Shown: piece by piece, positions 1-6,599 of the stretch
Numbering within the stretch: position 1 is the first letter of the stretch
Layout of the letters: the number at the start of each line of letters is the position of its first letter
Source of the DNA: Neobacillus niacini
Lineage (GTDB): Bacteria; Bacillota; Bacilli; Bacillales; Cytobacillaceae
NCBI RefSeq assembly: GCF_000759675.1
Contig: NZ_BAWM01000018.1
Location: 1 to 34,199 of the forward strand
DNA: 34,199 nucleotides
Direction of reading: 5' to 3'
The notes under the pieces: generated by a model
The model's input: only the letters and a program-made list of their open reading frames with translations
Told to the model about the DNA's origin: nothing
Databases searched by the model: none
Program-made: the position numbers and the translations under genes

Positions 1-87
1 AATGAAAGGGTATGGATAGAGAATCATCAAAGAAAAAGTTGAAAACAATTGCTTTTGATTTTACACAATAATCAGGACTTGACTCAA

Positions 88-200
88 TGAAGGACAAAAC
101 CCCGTAGGAAATCAAGAGAAATGTCCTTCATAAAGCCGATGAAGGACAAAACTCAGTAGGAGTACAGGAGAAGTGTCCTTCATAAAGCTGATGGAGGGCA
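88..200. repeat. 52-bp tandem repeat array with inverted-repeat arms (left array)
   Basis: Copies begin at 88, 140 and 192, a pitch of exactly 52 bp; the third is recognisable only over its first part. Copies one and two each start with TGAAGGACA and carry its exact reverse complement TGTCCTTCA 34 bp later (122-130 and 174-182), so each can form a 9-bp stem. The arm at 122 can also pair with the next copy's arm at 140 across a 9-nt loop. The stretches between arms are less conserved than the arms. I see no coding potential. Function unknown. Confidence 0.85.
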
Positions 201-355
201 AAAACCACAGGATAGTAAGTTGGAAAAACATATATGAATTGTCCCACTAATTAGGTGGTGAAAAACTGGTGAATGAGCCATTGTTTTGACTTGTTATTTC
301 CATTTTTGCACCCCAAAGTGTACCCGTTACACTTTTAGCTGCGGTTTTTTTTCTA
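201..355. other. Intergenic DNA with one hairpin, no gene seen
   Basis: This stretch separates the left repeat array from the 3' end of hcp. It contains a perfect 8-bp hairpin at 315-335 (AAAGTGTA, 5-nt loop, TACACTTT). A run of eight T follows about ten bases later on the plus strand, but no T-run follows on the minus strand, which is the direction hcp is transcribed. It is therefore not a convincing terminator for hcp. I see nothing else in it. Confidence 0.5.
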
Positions 356-1654
356 TTATACTTCTGATAGCTGAAGCATATCTTCCATGTCTTTTTGAGC
401 AGTACCAATTAATTTTAAGTTAAATGTTTCTTGGAGAACCTGTAAAACACCTTCTGAAATAAATTCAGGCGACTTTGGTCCAATACGAATATCCTGTATT
501 CCTAAGCTAAATAGTCCTAATAGAATAGCCACAGCTTTTTGCTCGAACCAGGATAATACGATACTAACTGGCAGTTCATTGATTTCACAGCCAAATGCAT
601 CCGCAAGTGCCATTGCAATTTTGACAGTAGATCCTGAGTTATTACACTGTCCTAAATCAATATAACGTGGAATGTTTGTGCCAGGTATAACACCATAATC
701 AACATCGTTAAAACGGAACTTACCACAAGATGTTGTCAAAATAACTGTTTCTTGTGGAAGTGATGTTGCTAATTCACGATAATATTCTCCTCCTGTACCA
801 GGGGCGTCACAGCCTGCAATTACAAAGAAGCGTTTAATTTTCCCAGCCTTCACAGCCTCAATTACCTCTGGCGCTAAGCCAAGAACGGTTTCATGATGGA
901 AACCTGTAAGCAAGGTTTCGTCTGAATGTATATCCGCTTCAGGAAGCTCAAGAGCTCTCTCGATTAATGGTGAAAAATCATCATTGGTGATTTTTTGTAC
1001 ATTCTCGAGGCCCGCTACTTCGTAACTAAACATCCTATCCGCATATGTACCTTTAATGGGCATTACACAGTTGGTGGTTGCCAAAATCGCACCAGGGAAT
1101 CTTTCAAAAAGACGTCGTTGGTCATACCAAGCCTTCCCAATATTTCCTTTTAAATGAGAATATTTCTTTAATGCTGGGTACCCATGTGCTGGCAGCATTT
1201 CGGAATGTGTATAAATATTTATACCTTTTCCTTCAGTCTGCTTTAATAATTCCTCGAGTGCAAACAAGTTATGGCCAGAGACAACAATACATTTTCCTTC
1301 AATTTTGTTTTGGCTGACTCGAATTGGCTCTGGAATGCCAAGACGCTTTGTATGGGCTTCATCAAGCATTTCCATCACACGTACAGTAGCCTGCCCCACC
1401 TTCATTGCCATTTCGATATGTTCTTGAACATTGAAATTAGAATTCGTTAATGTCATATAAAGTGCTTCTTGCGTTGTTGTATCCACAAATGAATCCGTAT
1501 ATCCTAGTTGATTTGCATGTGTCCGGTAGGCAGCTATTCCTTTTAATCCATAGATAAGAGTATCTTGCAAGCTTGAAATCGTCTCATCTTTCCCACAAAC
1601 ACCCACCACTGTACATCCTCCAGCTGGCGTTTGTTCACATTGATTACAAAACAT
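356..1654 (-). CDS. hcp: Hybrid cluster protein (Hcp), short form
   Basis: Product is an Fe-S/oxo hybrid-cluster protein of the Hcp (hydroxylamine reductase, prismane) family. Members reduce hydroxylamine in vitro and in proteobacteria act as NO reductases and in nitrosative stress responses. The N-terminus has Cys3, Cys6, Cys14 and Cys20 for the cubane cluster. Downstream motifs typical of hybrid-cluster ligands are visible: TNCVMP, IAGCDAPG, TSCGKFRF, GQCNNS and SWFEQKA. At 432 residues it is about 110 shorter than the classical ~550-residue enzymes. It starts, reads and ends cleanly, so this looks like the natural short class rather than a truncation. AGGA lies seven bases before the ATG. 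It is transcribed away from the hsp20 gene and has a perfect Fnr-type box upstream, suggesting anaerobic induction. Confidence 0.93.
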   Translation of the reverse strand: MFCNQCEQTPAGGCTVVGVCGKDETISSLQDTLIYGLKGIAAYRTHANQLGYTDSFVDTTTQEALYMTLTNSNFNVQEHIEMAMKVGQATVRVMEMLDEAHTKRLGIPEPIRVSQNKIEGKCIVVSGHNLFALEELLKQTEGKGINIYTHSEMLPAHGYPALKKYSHLKGNIGKAWYDQRRLFERFPGAILATTNCVMPIKGTYADRMFSYEVAGLENVQKITNDDFSPLIERALELPEADIHSDETLLTGFHHETVLGLAPEVIEAVKAGKIKRFFVIAGCDAPGTGGEYYRELATSLPQETVILTTSCGKFRFNDVDYGVIPGTNIPRYIDLGQCNNSGSTVKIAMALADAFGCEINELPVSIVLSWFEQKAVAILLGLFSLGIQDIRIGPKSPEFISEGVLQVLQETFNLKLIGTAQKDMEDMLQLSEV

Positions 1655-1714
1655 GTATCTTCCTCGCTTTCCTTATAATACTGTTTAAGGATACAAATAC
1701 TTGAATAATTTTCA

Positions 1715-1730
1715 TGTGACATTAATCACA
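1715..1730 (-). promoter_or_regulatory. Fnr/Crp-type operator upstream of hcp
   Basis: TGTGACATTAATCACA is a perfect TGTGA-N6-TCACA palindrome, the half-site used by Crp/Fnr proteins. It is centred at about 1722.5. A -10-like TATCCT on the minus strand at 1693-1688 would place transcription start near 1681, about 41 bp from the box centre. That is the class II activator geometry. The site lies 61-76 bp before the hcp start codon. The assignment to Fnr is inferred from the consensus and from hcp being a classic Fnr target. Confidence 0.7.
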
Positions 1731-1846
1731 TTTAGTAGAGTTGTAATAAAAACTTCATATATTTAACTCGAACTTATGTCAGGGCACAAACACAAGGCAA
1801 GAGCATATGATATGGTGATAAAATACGGAAAGTGAGGGAAAGTTTG

Positions 1847-2326
1847 ATGTCATCCATGCCTCCAAGTGACCAAAATAACAATAAGAAATTTAAACCTGAG
1901 CAGTTTCGTGATATTTTTAGAAACATGAATGACTTTATGCATGAAAAGCCTGTAAAGGGATTTTTACAATCTATTGACGAATTTTTTAATAGTTCGTTTC
2001 CTAGTGGAGCTTTTCCTATTGGGGTTCGGGAAACAGAGGATGAATACATTATTACAGCGGAGCTTCCTGGGATTAAAAAGGAGCAAATATGTCTTAATAT
2101 CTTACCTAATCAGTTAAGTATTTCCGTCGAAAATAATGAAATTGAATCAAAAGAAGATCTAAACAATCACTTTTTTCAAAAAAGGGTGTCACAACAAAAA
2201 CAATCACGAACCATTTCCCTGCCAGTGCTCATTAATGAAAAATTGGTAAAGGCCTTTTATCGGGACGGATTACTAACCATTCGAATTCCACTGGTTAGAG
2301 GAAAAATGATAAATATAGAGGACTAA
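1847..2326 (+). CDS. Small heat shock protein, Hsp20/alpha-crystallin family
   Basis: The product is an ATP-independent chaperone-like protein of 159 residues. The alpha-crystallin domain covers roughly residues 55-155. It opens with the typical run around ETEDEYIITAELPGIKKEQI and ends with the DGLLTIRIPL motif, equivalent to the A-x-x-x-n-G-v-L signature. The N-terminal part is hydrophilic and rich in Phe and Met, as in spore- or stress-associated Bacillus Hsp20 proteins. I chose the ATG at 1847 over an in-frame GTG at 1832, because the GAGG ribosome site lies immediately after that GTG and nine bases before the ATG. A strong terminator follows. The specific paralogue (CotM/YocM/Hsp18-like) cannot be told from the sequence alone. 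Confidence 0.9.
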   Translation: MSSMPPSDQNNNKKFKPEQFRDIFRNMNDFMHEKPVKGFLQSIDEFFNSSFPSGAFPIGVRETEDEYIITAELPGIKKEQICLNILPNQLSISVENNEIESKEDLNNHFFQKRVSQQKQSRTISLPVLINEKLVKAFYRDGLLTIRIPLVRGKMINIED

Positions 2327-2379
2327 AGAACTAAAAGAATTAAATCAACCAATAAATTTTTCGACAAATAACCAATAAG

Positions 2380-2404
2380 AAAGACGGCTTTTAGCCGTCT
2401 TTTT
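2380..2404. terminator. Bidirectional intrinsic terminator between hsp20 and yppG
   Basis: A 10-bp perfect stem (AAAGACGGCT / AGCCGTCTTT) with a 3-nt loop is followed by T5 on the plus strand and a T-rich stretch on the minus strand. It sits between two convergent genes and can serve both. Confidence 0.88.
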
Positions 2405-2410
2405 ACTTTT

Positions 2411-2974
2411 CTATGCTTTAAAAATTCCTCCAAGACCTTTGACTAAAGAGGATACTTGTGTGACAGCATTTACCATCTGCCCAGCAGTATTCACCATCTT
2501 ATTAACGTCTACTGTCCCGTCTTGTGATTTAAATGAATTCATTAAAGTTTGAATACCCCCAGGTTGTTTCAGCATCCCATTGGGTTTTGGATATGGGTTC
2601 ATCCCCGTGTAACCGTTCATTTGCGGCATATACTGATTAGGTATCTTTTCCTCCTTAGGCTGCAGCGGATTTTCAAATAGAAATTGTGCATCTTTAGGAG
2701 GATAATGCCCCGTTGTATTGGGCATTTGCTGAGGTATTCCACTAGTCTGATAGGTCGATTCATATGGTGGATATGGTGGTTGATAGGACTGTTGAAAGTA
2801 AGGGTTCGGTTGTTGATATGGGTACCATTCCATACTTTGTACTGCTTGGTAATGATATGGCTGATTACGAGGAACCGATTGAAAATTTGATGGATAATAA
2901 CCGGGGCTCCTGTAATTCATTTGCCCCGAGTATCCATAATTTAAATAATAATTTGATCTATTTCTACCGTACAT
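2411..2974 (-). CDS. yppG: YppG-like Pro/Tyr/Gln-rich protein
   Basis: This 187-residue protein has an N-terminal two-thirds of low complexity, rich in Tyr, Pro, Gln, Asn and Met with repeated YPPY/YQQP-like words. The compact C-terminal part (about residues 135-187) carries TLMNSFKSQDGTVDVNKMVNTAGQMVNAV and a short hydrophobic VSSLVKGLGGIF tail. That arrangement resembles YppG and other Bacillus spore-coat-associated proteins, and the position beside yppF and yppE supports the name. The ATG at 2974 was chosen because a GGAGGAG ribosome site lies ten bases upstream; the upstream in-frame ATG at 3001 has none. The function is unknown. A coat role is inferred from composition and family only. 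Confidence 0.75.
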   Translation of the reverse strand: MYGRNRSNYYLNYGYSGQMNYRSPGYYPSNFQSVPRNQPYHYQAVQSMEWYPYQQPNPYFQQSYQPPYPPYESTYQTSGIPQQMPNTTGHYPPKDAQFLFENPLQPKEEKIPNQYMPQMNGYTGMNPYPKPNGMLKQPGGIQTLMNSFKSQDGTVDVNKMVNTAGQMVNAVTQVSSLVKGLGGIFKA

Positions 2975-3159
2975 GGGCAAACATCTCCTCCGCGTTTTCA
3001 TTACTACAAACTATGTATCAATGATGCGAAGGGTGCATATTTTCAAATAGATATCAATGTCAAAATGCGGAGAATTTTGTCTAAAGTTTAAATATTTTAA
3101 AAACTAGGAATCCTTTTTTTTCATGGTACTATAAAAAAAAGATGAAGGAGGAGTTACAT

Positions 3160-3369
3160 ATGGACATTCGCTCACTTAAAAGCAAATTTAATCAAAGTCG
3201 TGATTACAGCACTGATGATGTGAACGCATTAATGGATTTTGCTAAGAAGGCCTATATTCATAACGAGATTGACATAAAAAAATATCGCCTGCTTGTAGGT
3301 GAGCTTGAAGCTCTAGGCGCCGTGATTCCTGACGATTATAAAGAAGACTCCCTCATCGAAAATTCATAA
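3160..3369 (+). CDS. yppF: YppF family small protein
   Basis: The product is 69 residues, mainly helical and highly charged. It contains the stretch DDVNALMDFAKKAYIHNEID followed by KKYRLLVGELEALGA, which matches what I know of the YppF family. The ATG at 3160 is preceded by a near-perfect AAGGAGGAG with six bases of spacing. An in-frame ATG at 3142 lies upstream of that ribosome site and is not credible. Its neighbours yppG and yppE are in the same relative place as in B. subtilis, although this gene is on the opposite strand to both. No biochemical function is known to me. Confidence 0.8.
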   Translation: MDIRSLKSKFNQSRDYSTDDVNALMDFAKKAYIHNEIDIKKYRLLVGELEALGAVIPDDYKEDSLIENS

Positions 3370-3401
3370 AAAAGAAAAAATACAGCTAGGCAAGCCCTAA
3401 G

Positions 3402-3429
3402 AGAGATGCAATCTTTGCATCTCTTTTTA
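3402..3429 (+). terminator. Intrinsic terminator of yppF, overlapping the yppE stop
   Basis: A 10-bp stem (AGAGATGCAA / TTGCATCTCT) with a 3-nt loop is followed by a T-rich tract on the plus strand. Its distal part overlaps the stop codon of yppE (3427-3429), which converges from the other strand. No T-run follows on the minus strand. Confidence 0.85.
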
Positions 3430-3783
3430 TTTTTCTAATTCTTTCACTATTTCTAGAAGAAAAAATTCAACTGTCCTATTTGCATTTAAGAATCTTGATT
3501 TGCTTGTTTTTGGGAAAAATGCCTGTATGGACAATTGGTCCATATGTTCTAAAGTGGTGTCGATTTGTTTTGGATGAAGGTGCTTTTGTGAAGTATTTGC
3601 TAACCAATTTCTCATCAAAGTGCTCCATTCATGCGCAGCAATCTTTACCTCATTAGCAAATGGCTTAATTACCTCATGAAAATCATGGCTGGTCCCATTT
3701 TCCCGAGCTTCCTCGAAGTATTTAATAAATAAATGGTTATAGTTAAGCAGCTTTTTTGTTAACTCGAGAATTTTTTCTGACAT
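3427..3783 (-). CDS. yppE: YppE family protein (DUF1798)
   Basis: The product is a 118-residue, all-helical cytoplasmic protein of the YppE/DUF1798 family. The conserved core includes FIKYFEEARENG near residues 20-31, AHEWSTLMRNWLANT in the middle and the aromatic tail NRTVEFFLLEIVKELE. I recall that a structure of B. subtilis YppE shows a four-helix bundle; its function is unknown. AAAGGAAA about nine bases upstream supports the ATG at 3783. The gene stands alone between the yppF terminator and a repeat-filled gap. Confidence 0.82.
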   Translation of the reverse strand: MSEKILELTKKLLNYNHLFIKYFEEARENGTSHDFHEVIKPFANEVKIAAHEWSTLMRNWLANTSQKHLHPKQIDTTLEHMDQLSIQAFFPKTSKSRFLNANRTVEFFLLEIVKELEK

Positions 3784-3814
3784 CGCCCATATTTCCTTTC
3801 TGTATTTACAATAT

Positions 3815-4057
3815 GGCTGTGTTTAAATTGTCTGTTGATTTCCGCTCCAGGCACTTCGCTTTCCGCGGGTACTAACCGCCTCCTCGGCGCTTAAGCGCCT
3901 GCGGGGTCTCACCAGCCCCGTCCTCCCGCAGGACATTGAATAGGCTTCAGTGAATAATCATCGCACGAATGAAATGCGATAGCATTTTCGAGGATCTTCG
4001 TGCCTTCCGCTCCAATCAACAGAGTGCAAAAATTTAAAAATTTGCACTAACACAGCC
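3815..4057. mobile_element. Nested inverted-repeat element, MITE-like, no transposase
   Basis: The outer ends are GGCTGTGTT (3815-3823) and its exact reverse complement AACACAGCC (4049-4057). Inside lies a second element bounded by CTGTTGATT (3832-3840) and AATCAACAG (4014-4022). Next to each inner end are CCGCTCC-containing words (3842-3854 and 4003-4013). The interior is far more GC-rich than the surroundings and contains the 14-bp palindrome GGCGCTTAAGCGCC at 3886-3899. I recall the inner sequence as a widespread Bacillaceae intergenic repeat. AGTGCAAA/TTTGCACT (4023-4047) lies between the inner and outer right ends. There is no open reading frame of note, so mobility would need an enzyme supplied from elsewhere. 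Confidence 0.7.
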
Positions 4058-4060
4058 TAC

Positions 4061-4092
4061 AAAATAAAAAGCAGCTTTTTATTAAAGCTACT
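4061..4092 (-). terminator. Intrinsic terminator of the 95-codon gene
   Basis: On the minus strand a 9-bp stem (AGTAGCTTT / AAAGCTGCT, one G-U pair) with a 5-nt loop is followed by TTTTATTTT. It lies ten bases past the stop codon at 4103. Confidence 0.8.
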
Positions 4093-4102
4093 CAATCGGA
4101 TC

Positions 4103-4387
4103 TTATTCATATTCTATCGGTAACCAAAAGCCCATTTCAAGTTTTAGCGCTTTGGTAACAGAATTGCTTTGTTCTTCATTTGATGTTGGATTTATTCTAT
4201 CTAATTTTTTTTCAAGCTTAGAGAGTCTTTGTACGGGTGCCGATAATTTATTTAGCTCCTCATTATTCATTTGAATGCGAAGGTCTAAGAAAGATGCTTC
4301 TAAAACAATCTCCAATTCTTCTAATTGATCATATATCTCTGTCAGCATAGAAAGCAGCTTTTCCTTTTCCGGCAATGACGAATTCAT
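4103..4387 (-). CDS. Small coiled-coil protein in the yppD position
   Basis: The product has 94-95 residues, is acidic and almost entirely helical. Leu/Ile/Glu heptad-like spacing runs from LLSMLTEIYDQLEELEIVLE to LSAPVQRLSKLEKKLDRI, so a coiled-coil hairpin is likely. I do not recognise the family with confidence. Its place between yppE and sspM is where yppD-like genes occur, but I could not verify homology. GAGGAGG lies 11 bases before the ATG at 4387 and 8 bases before an adjacent in-frame TTG at 4390, so either may be used. No membrane segment or signal is visible. Confidence 0.65.
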   Translation of the reverse strand: MNSSLPEKEKLLSMLTEIYDQLEELEIVLEASFLDLRIQMNNEELNKLSAPVQRLSKLEKKLDRINPTSNEEQSNSVTKALKLEMGFWLPIEYE

Positions 4388-4537
4388 CAAATTAAGAACC
4401 TCCTCGCGATTTTTATACTAAGTACTATTCTCTTTCTATTTAAGGCTTCCTCCCTCACTGACAAAACTAGAAGAGATTCGGCAAAGAAAGTGTGAATTTA
4501 GCATTTATTACCTTTCTATTCGACACTATCTCAATTC

Positions 4538-4567
4538 GCATGAAAAATGGAAAAATCGAACAAGCTA
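4538..4567 (+). promoter_or_regulatory. Possible sigma-G type promoter for sspM
   Basis: GCATG (4538-4542), an 18-bp spacer and CAAGCTA (4561-4567) fit the forespore sigma-G pattern GHATR-N18-CATNNTA with one mismatch. The transcript would start close to the ribosome site at 4573, giving an unusually short leader, so this is tentative. Confidence 0.35.
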
Positions 4568-4585
4568 AAATTGGAGGTGTTGATA

Positions 4586-4690
4586 ATGTCAAAAAAGAAA
4601 CAAAACAAAAAAACAGGAACATCACAAGTAGAAAATAAAGTTGGCTATGGTGATAAAAAGCTCGAAGGACCAAATCGTCCAGCAGATTAG
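4586..4690 (+). CDS. sspM: Small acid-soluble spore protein M
   Basis: This 34-residue basic protein has a Lys/Gln/Asn-rich front half and ends in DKKLEGPNRPAD. The B. subtilis SspM I recall is also 34 residues and ends in DKKLGGPNRPST. GGAGG lies eight bases before the ATG. SspM is a minor forespore-specific SASP of unknown detailed role, packed in the spore core. The neighbouring yppC and yppE genes match the known sspM context. It is shorter than most automatic gene-calling thresholds, so it is easily missed. Confidence 0.85.
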   Translation: MSKKKQNKKTGTSQVENKVGYGDKKLEGPNRPAD

Positions 4691-4691
4691 A

Positions 4692-4740
4692 AAAGCGTAA
4701 GCGCCTAGGCTGATTGCGCTGGACAATTATCAAAGTCGAA
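4692..4740. repeat. Fragment of a Bacillaceae intergenic repeat
   Basis: Just after the sspM stop, AAAAGCGTAAGCGCCT and a following GCGCTGG word look like the start of a repeat I recall as common between genes in Bacillus relatives. It is degenerate and short and has no coding potential. Confidence 0.45.
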
Positions 4741-4763
4741 AATCCTATACTTTGCAGAAACAA

Positions 4764-4783
4764 AGCAAGGCATTTGCCTTGCT
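4764..4783. terminator. Bidirectional intrinsic terminator, sspM/yppC
   Basis: An 8-bp stem (AGCAAGGC / GCCTTGCT) with a 4-nt loop is followed by TTTGTTT on the minus strand, after yppC. A weaker T-rich stretch follows on the plus strand, after sspM. Confidence 0.7.
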
Positions 4784-4785
4784 AT

Positions 4786-5760
4786 TTATATTTTCTTTAC
4801 GTGTGCTGCTCTATGCAAAGCAAGTATTAAATCAAGCTGATTTGATTTTTCAAAGTACCAATCGGTTAAATGAATAGGATGGCGATGTTTAGCTGAAAAA
4901 TAAAGCCATGCTGGGGAAATCAAGCGATTCTTACTCCAATCCTGATATTCATAATGATTGTGGTCAAAAATCGGATAAGTTGCTCTTAATATCGGTGTTT
5001 TACGATTTGTTTTAGTCTTAAAATATTGTTCGTAATCATAACGCGACCCAGTATGTGGAGTTTTATCAGCAAACTCGAAAAAAAACGGAAATAAGCGAGG
5101 GTGTGTCAAAATTCTTGCCAGCCTCTTTCCCAGATTAATTCGTTTAGAAAGTGATTTAAAGCCATTTACACTTGTACCATACAATTCTCCCCCGCATGTT
5201 GGAAATAGAACACAGCTAAAATGAAGCCAATCTTGAACATTAAAGATCCACGAATGGAATACCCTTTTTTTATAGATTGGATGCTGGAAAACAGGTGCAT
5301 GGATAACATTTTGCTCATTGATGATTAATGCAGTTGTAAGCCTTTCACGATTCCCCTCTCTCCAGTACCTCTCCCACTCTTTTTGAATAAATTCAGAACA
5401 TTTAAAGAATGGAAGGAGATGAAACATTGGACGCTTTATTCTCGTCGAATATTGATAGACCAGTAATTGAGGGTATACATCATGGAAAATCAGCCAATTG
5501 GCTCGTTCAAAGGTTATGAAGAGGTCTTTTCTTGTTCTAGGCTCGATGATTTCTCGAAAGGCAGGTCCCTCCAGATCACACATATTCCACCCCCCATTCC
5601 TAGAAACCATGCTTGCCAGGAATGACCAAATAATATCTGGGTTCCTTTTAAAATAAGAGAAATATGCGTCAGTCCTTGAAATATTATCAAGATTCTTTTT
5701 ATCTCTTTCGCCTTTAATTTGACTGATGGTCTCAATCTCATGTATTGTAAGATGATTCAT
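4786..5760 (-). CDS. yppC: YppC family protein (DUF2515)
   Basis: The product is a soluble protein of about 324 residues belonging to the DUF2515/YppC family. Recognisable stretches are SQIKGERDKKNLDNISRT near the start, SMVSRNGGWNMCDLEG, LIFHDVYPQLLVYQYS, LFPTCGGELYGTSVNGF and FEFADKTPHTGSRYDYEQYF. There is no signal peptide and no enzyme motif I can name. The ATG at 5760 has AGGA eight bases upstream; the in-frame ATG at 5766 sits directly against that site and is less likely. It is divergent from recU, as in B. subtilis. The function is unknown. Confidence 0.82.
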   Translation of the reverse strand: MNHLTIHEIETISQIKGERDKKNLDNISRTDAYFSYFKRNPDIIWSFLASMVSRNGGWNMCDLEGPAFREIIEPRTRKDLFITFERANWLIFHDVYPQLLVYQYSTRIKRPMFHLLPFFKCSEFIQKEWERYWREGNRERLTTALIINEQNVIHAPVFQHPIYKKRVFHSWIFNVQDWLHFSCVLFPTCGGELYGTSVNGFKSLSKRINLGKRLARILTHPRLFPFFFEFADKTPHTGSRYDYEQYFKTKTNRKTPILRATYPIFDHNHYEYQDWSKNRLISPAWLYFSAKHRHPIHLTDWYFEKSNQLDLILALHRAAHVKKI

Positions 5761-5944
5761 ATTCATCTTCCTGCTTTCGTAAACGGTAGTTTTTGAGAAT
5801 TGATTATTTATGAAAAAAGAATCATGCTTTTTCTAGCGTGACAAGGTACATTATTTTTATTAGCGTGCGTTTACCAGATAATTTTATACACCCCATAGCA
5901 ACTGAGATTTGATATGATAAGTAATAGCTTGAGAGGTGCTTATC

Positions 5945-6556
5945 ATGAATTTTAATTATCCAAACGGAAAAAGGTACGTTCCAAAAGGGACCGAAACAGA
6001 AACCAAAGTAAAGAAGCAAAGTAATCACTCCTATAGTAATAGAGGAATGACCCTCGAAGATGATTTGAACGATACGAATGAATATTACCGAGTTAGAAAA
6101 ATTGCTGTGATTCATAAAAAACCTACACCCGTTCAAATTGTTCAGGTTGATTTTCCTAAAAGAAGTGCTGCTGTGATCAAAGAAGCTTATTTTAAACAAG
6201 CTTCGACCACTGACTATAACGGGGTATATAAAGGTAAATACATCGATTTTGAGGCGAAGGAAACGGCAAATTCGACCTCTTTTCCATTAAAAAATTTTCA
6301 TCAGCATCAAATCGATCATATGCAGGAAGTTGTTACACAAGGTGGAATTTGTTTTGTAATTCTCCGGTTTTCAAAGATTGAACAAGTATATCTACTAAAA
6401 GCGAAACACTTGTTATCTTTTTGGGAAAGAATGAAAAATGGAGGTAGAAAATCCATTACAAAAGAAGAAATCGAGCAAATAGGAGTTTTAATTCCGCTTG
6501 GATTTCAACCTAGAATTGACTATATTAAAATAATAGATACTCTTTTTCATTTTTAG
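5945..6556 (+). CDS. recU: Holliday junction resolvase RecU
   Basis: RecU cleaves four-way DNA junctions during recombination and chromosome segregation, working with RuvAB and RecA in Firmicutes. The 203-residue product shows the family landmarks in order: [15 protein letters not shown] near residues 29-43, then the PD-(D/E)xK core [19 protein letters not shown], where the Asp, Glu and Lys form the metal site, and a [10 protein letters not shown] helix. I use the ATG at 5945, with AGAGGTG six bases upstream; a GTG at 5936 lies inside that ribosome site. ponA follows 43 bases later on the same strand, the conserved recU-ponA pair coupling chromosome segregation genes with cell-wall synthesis. 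Confidence 0.95.
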   Translation: MNFNYPNGKRYVPKGTETETKVKKQSNHSYSNRGMTLEDDLNDTNEYYRVRKIAVIHKKPTPVQIVQVDFPKRSAAVIKEAYFKQASTTDYNGVYKGKYIDFEAKETANSTSFPLKNFHQHQIDHMQEVVTQGGICFVILRFSKIEQVYLLKAKHLLSFWERMKNGGRKSITKEEIEQIGVLIPLGFQPRIDYIKIIDTLFHF

Positions 6557-6599
6557 ATTTAATGAAAATGGTTGAAGTATGAAAGGAAGGAAATTTATC

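Noticed and set aside
315..335. Terminator of hcp
   Set aside because: The hairpin is perfect, but the T-run lies only on the plus strand and about ten bases away, so it does not fit hcp transcription on the minus strand.
356..1654. Truncated hcp pseudogene
   Set aside because: The protein is shorter than classical Hcp, but it has a proper start, all expected cysteine motifs and a natural end. Short Hcp classes are known.
4467..4763. Minus-strand ORF of 98 codons
   Set aside because: It lies opposite sspM and its promoter region, has no ribosome site and encodes a sequence unlike any family. sspM on the plus strand explains the region.
5822..6199. Minus-strand ORF overlapping recU
   Set aside because: Shadow of the recU reading frame; no credible start site and no recognisable protein.
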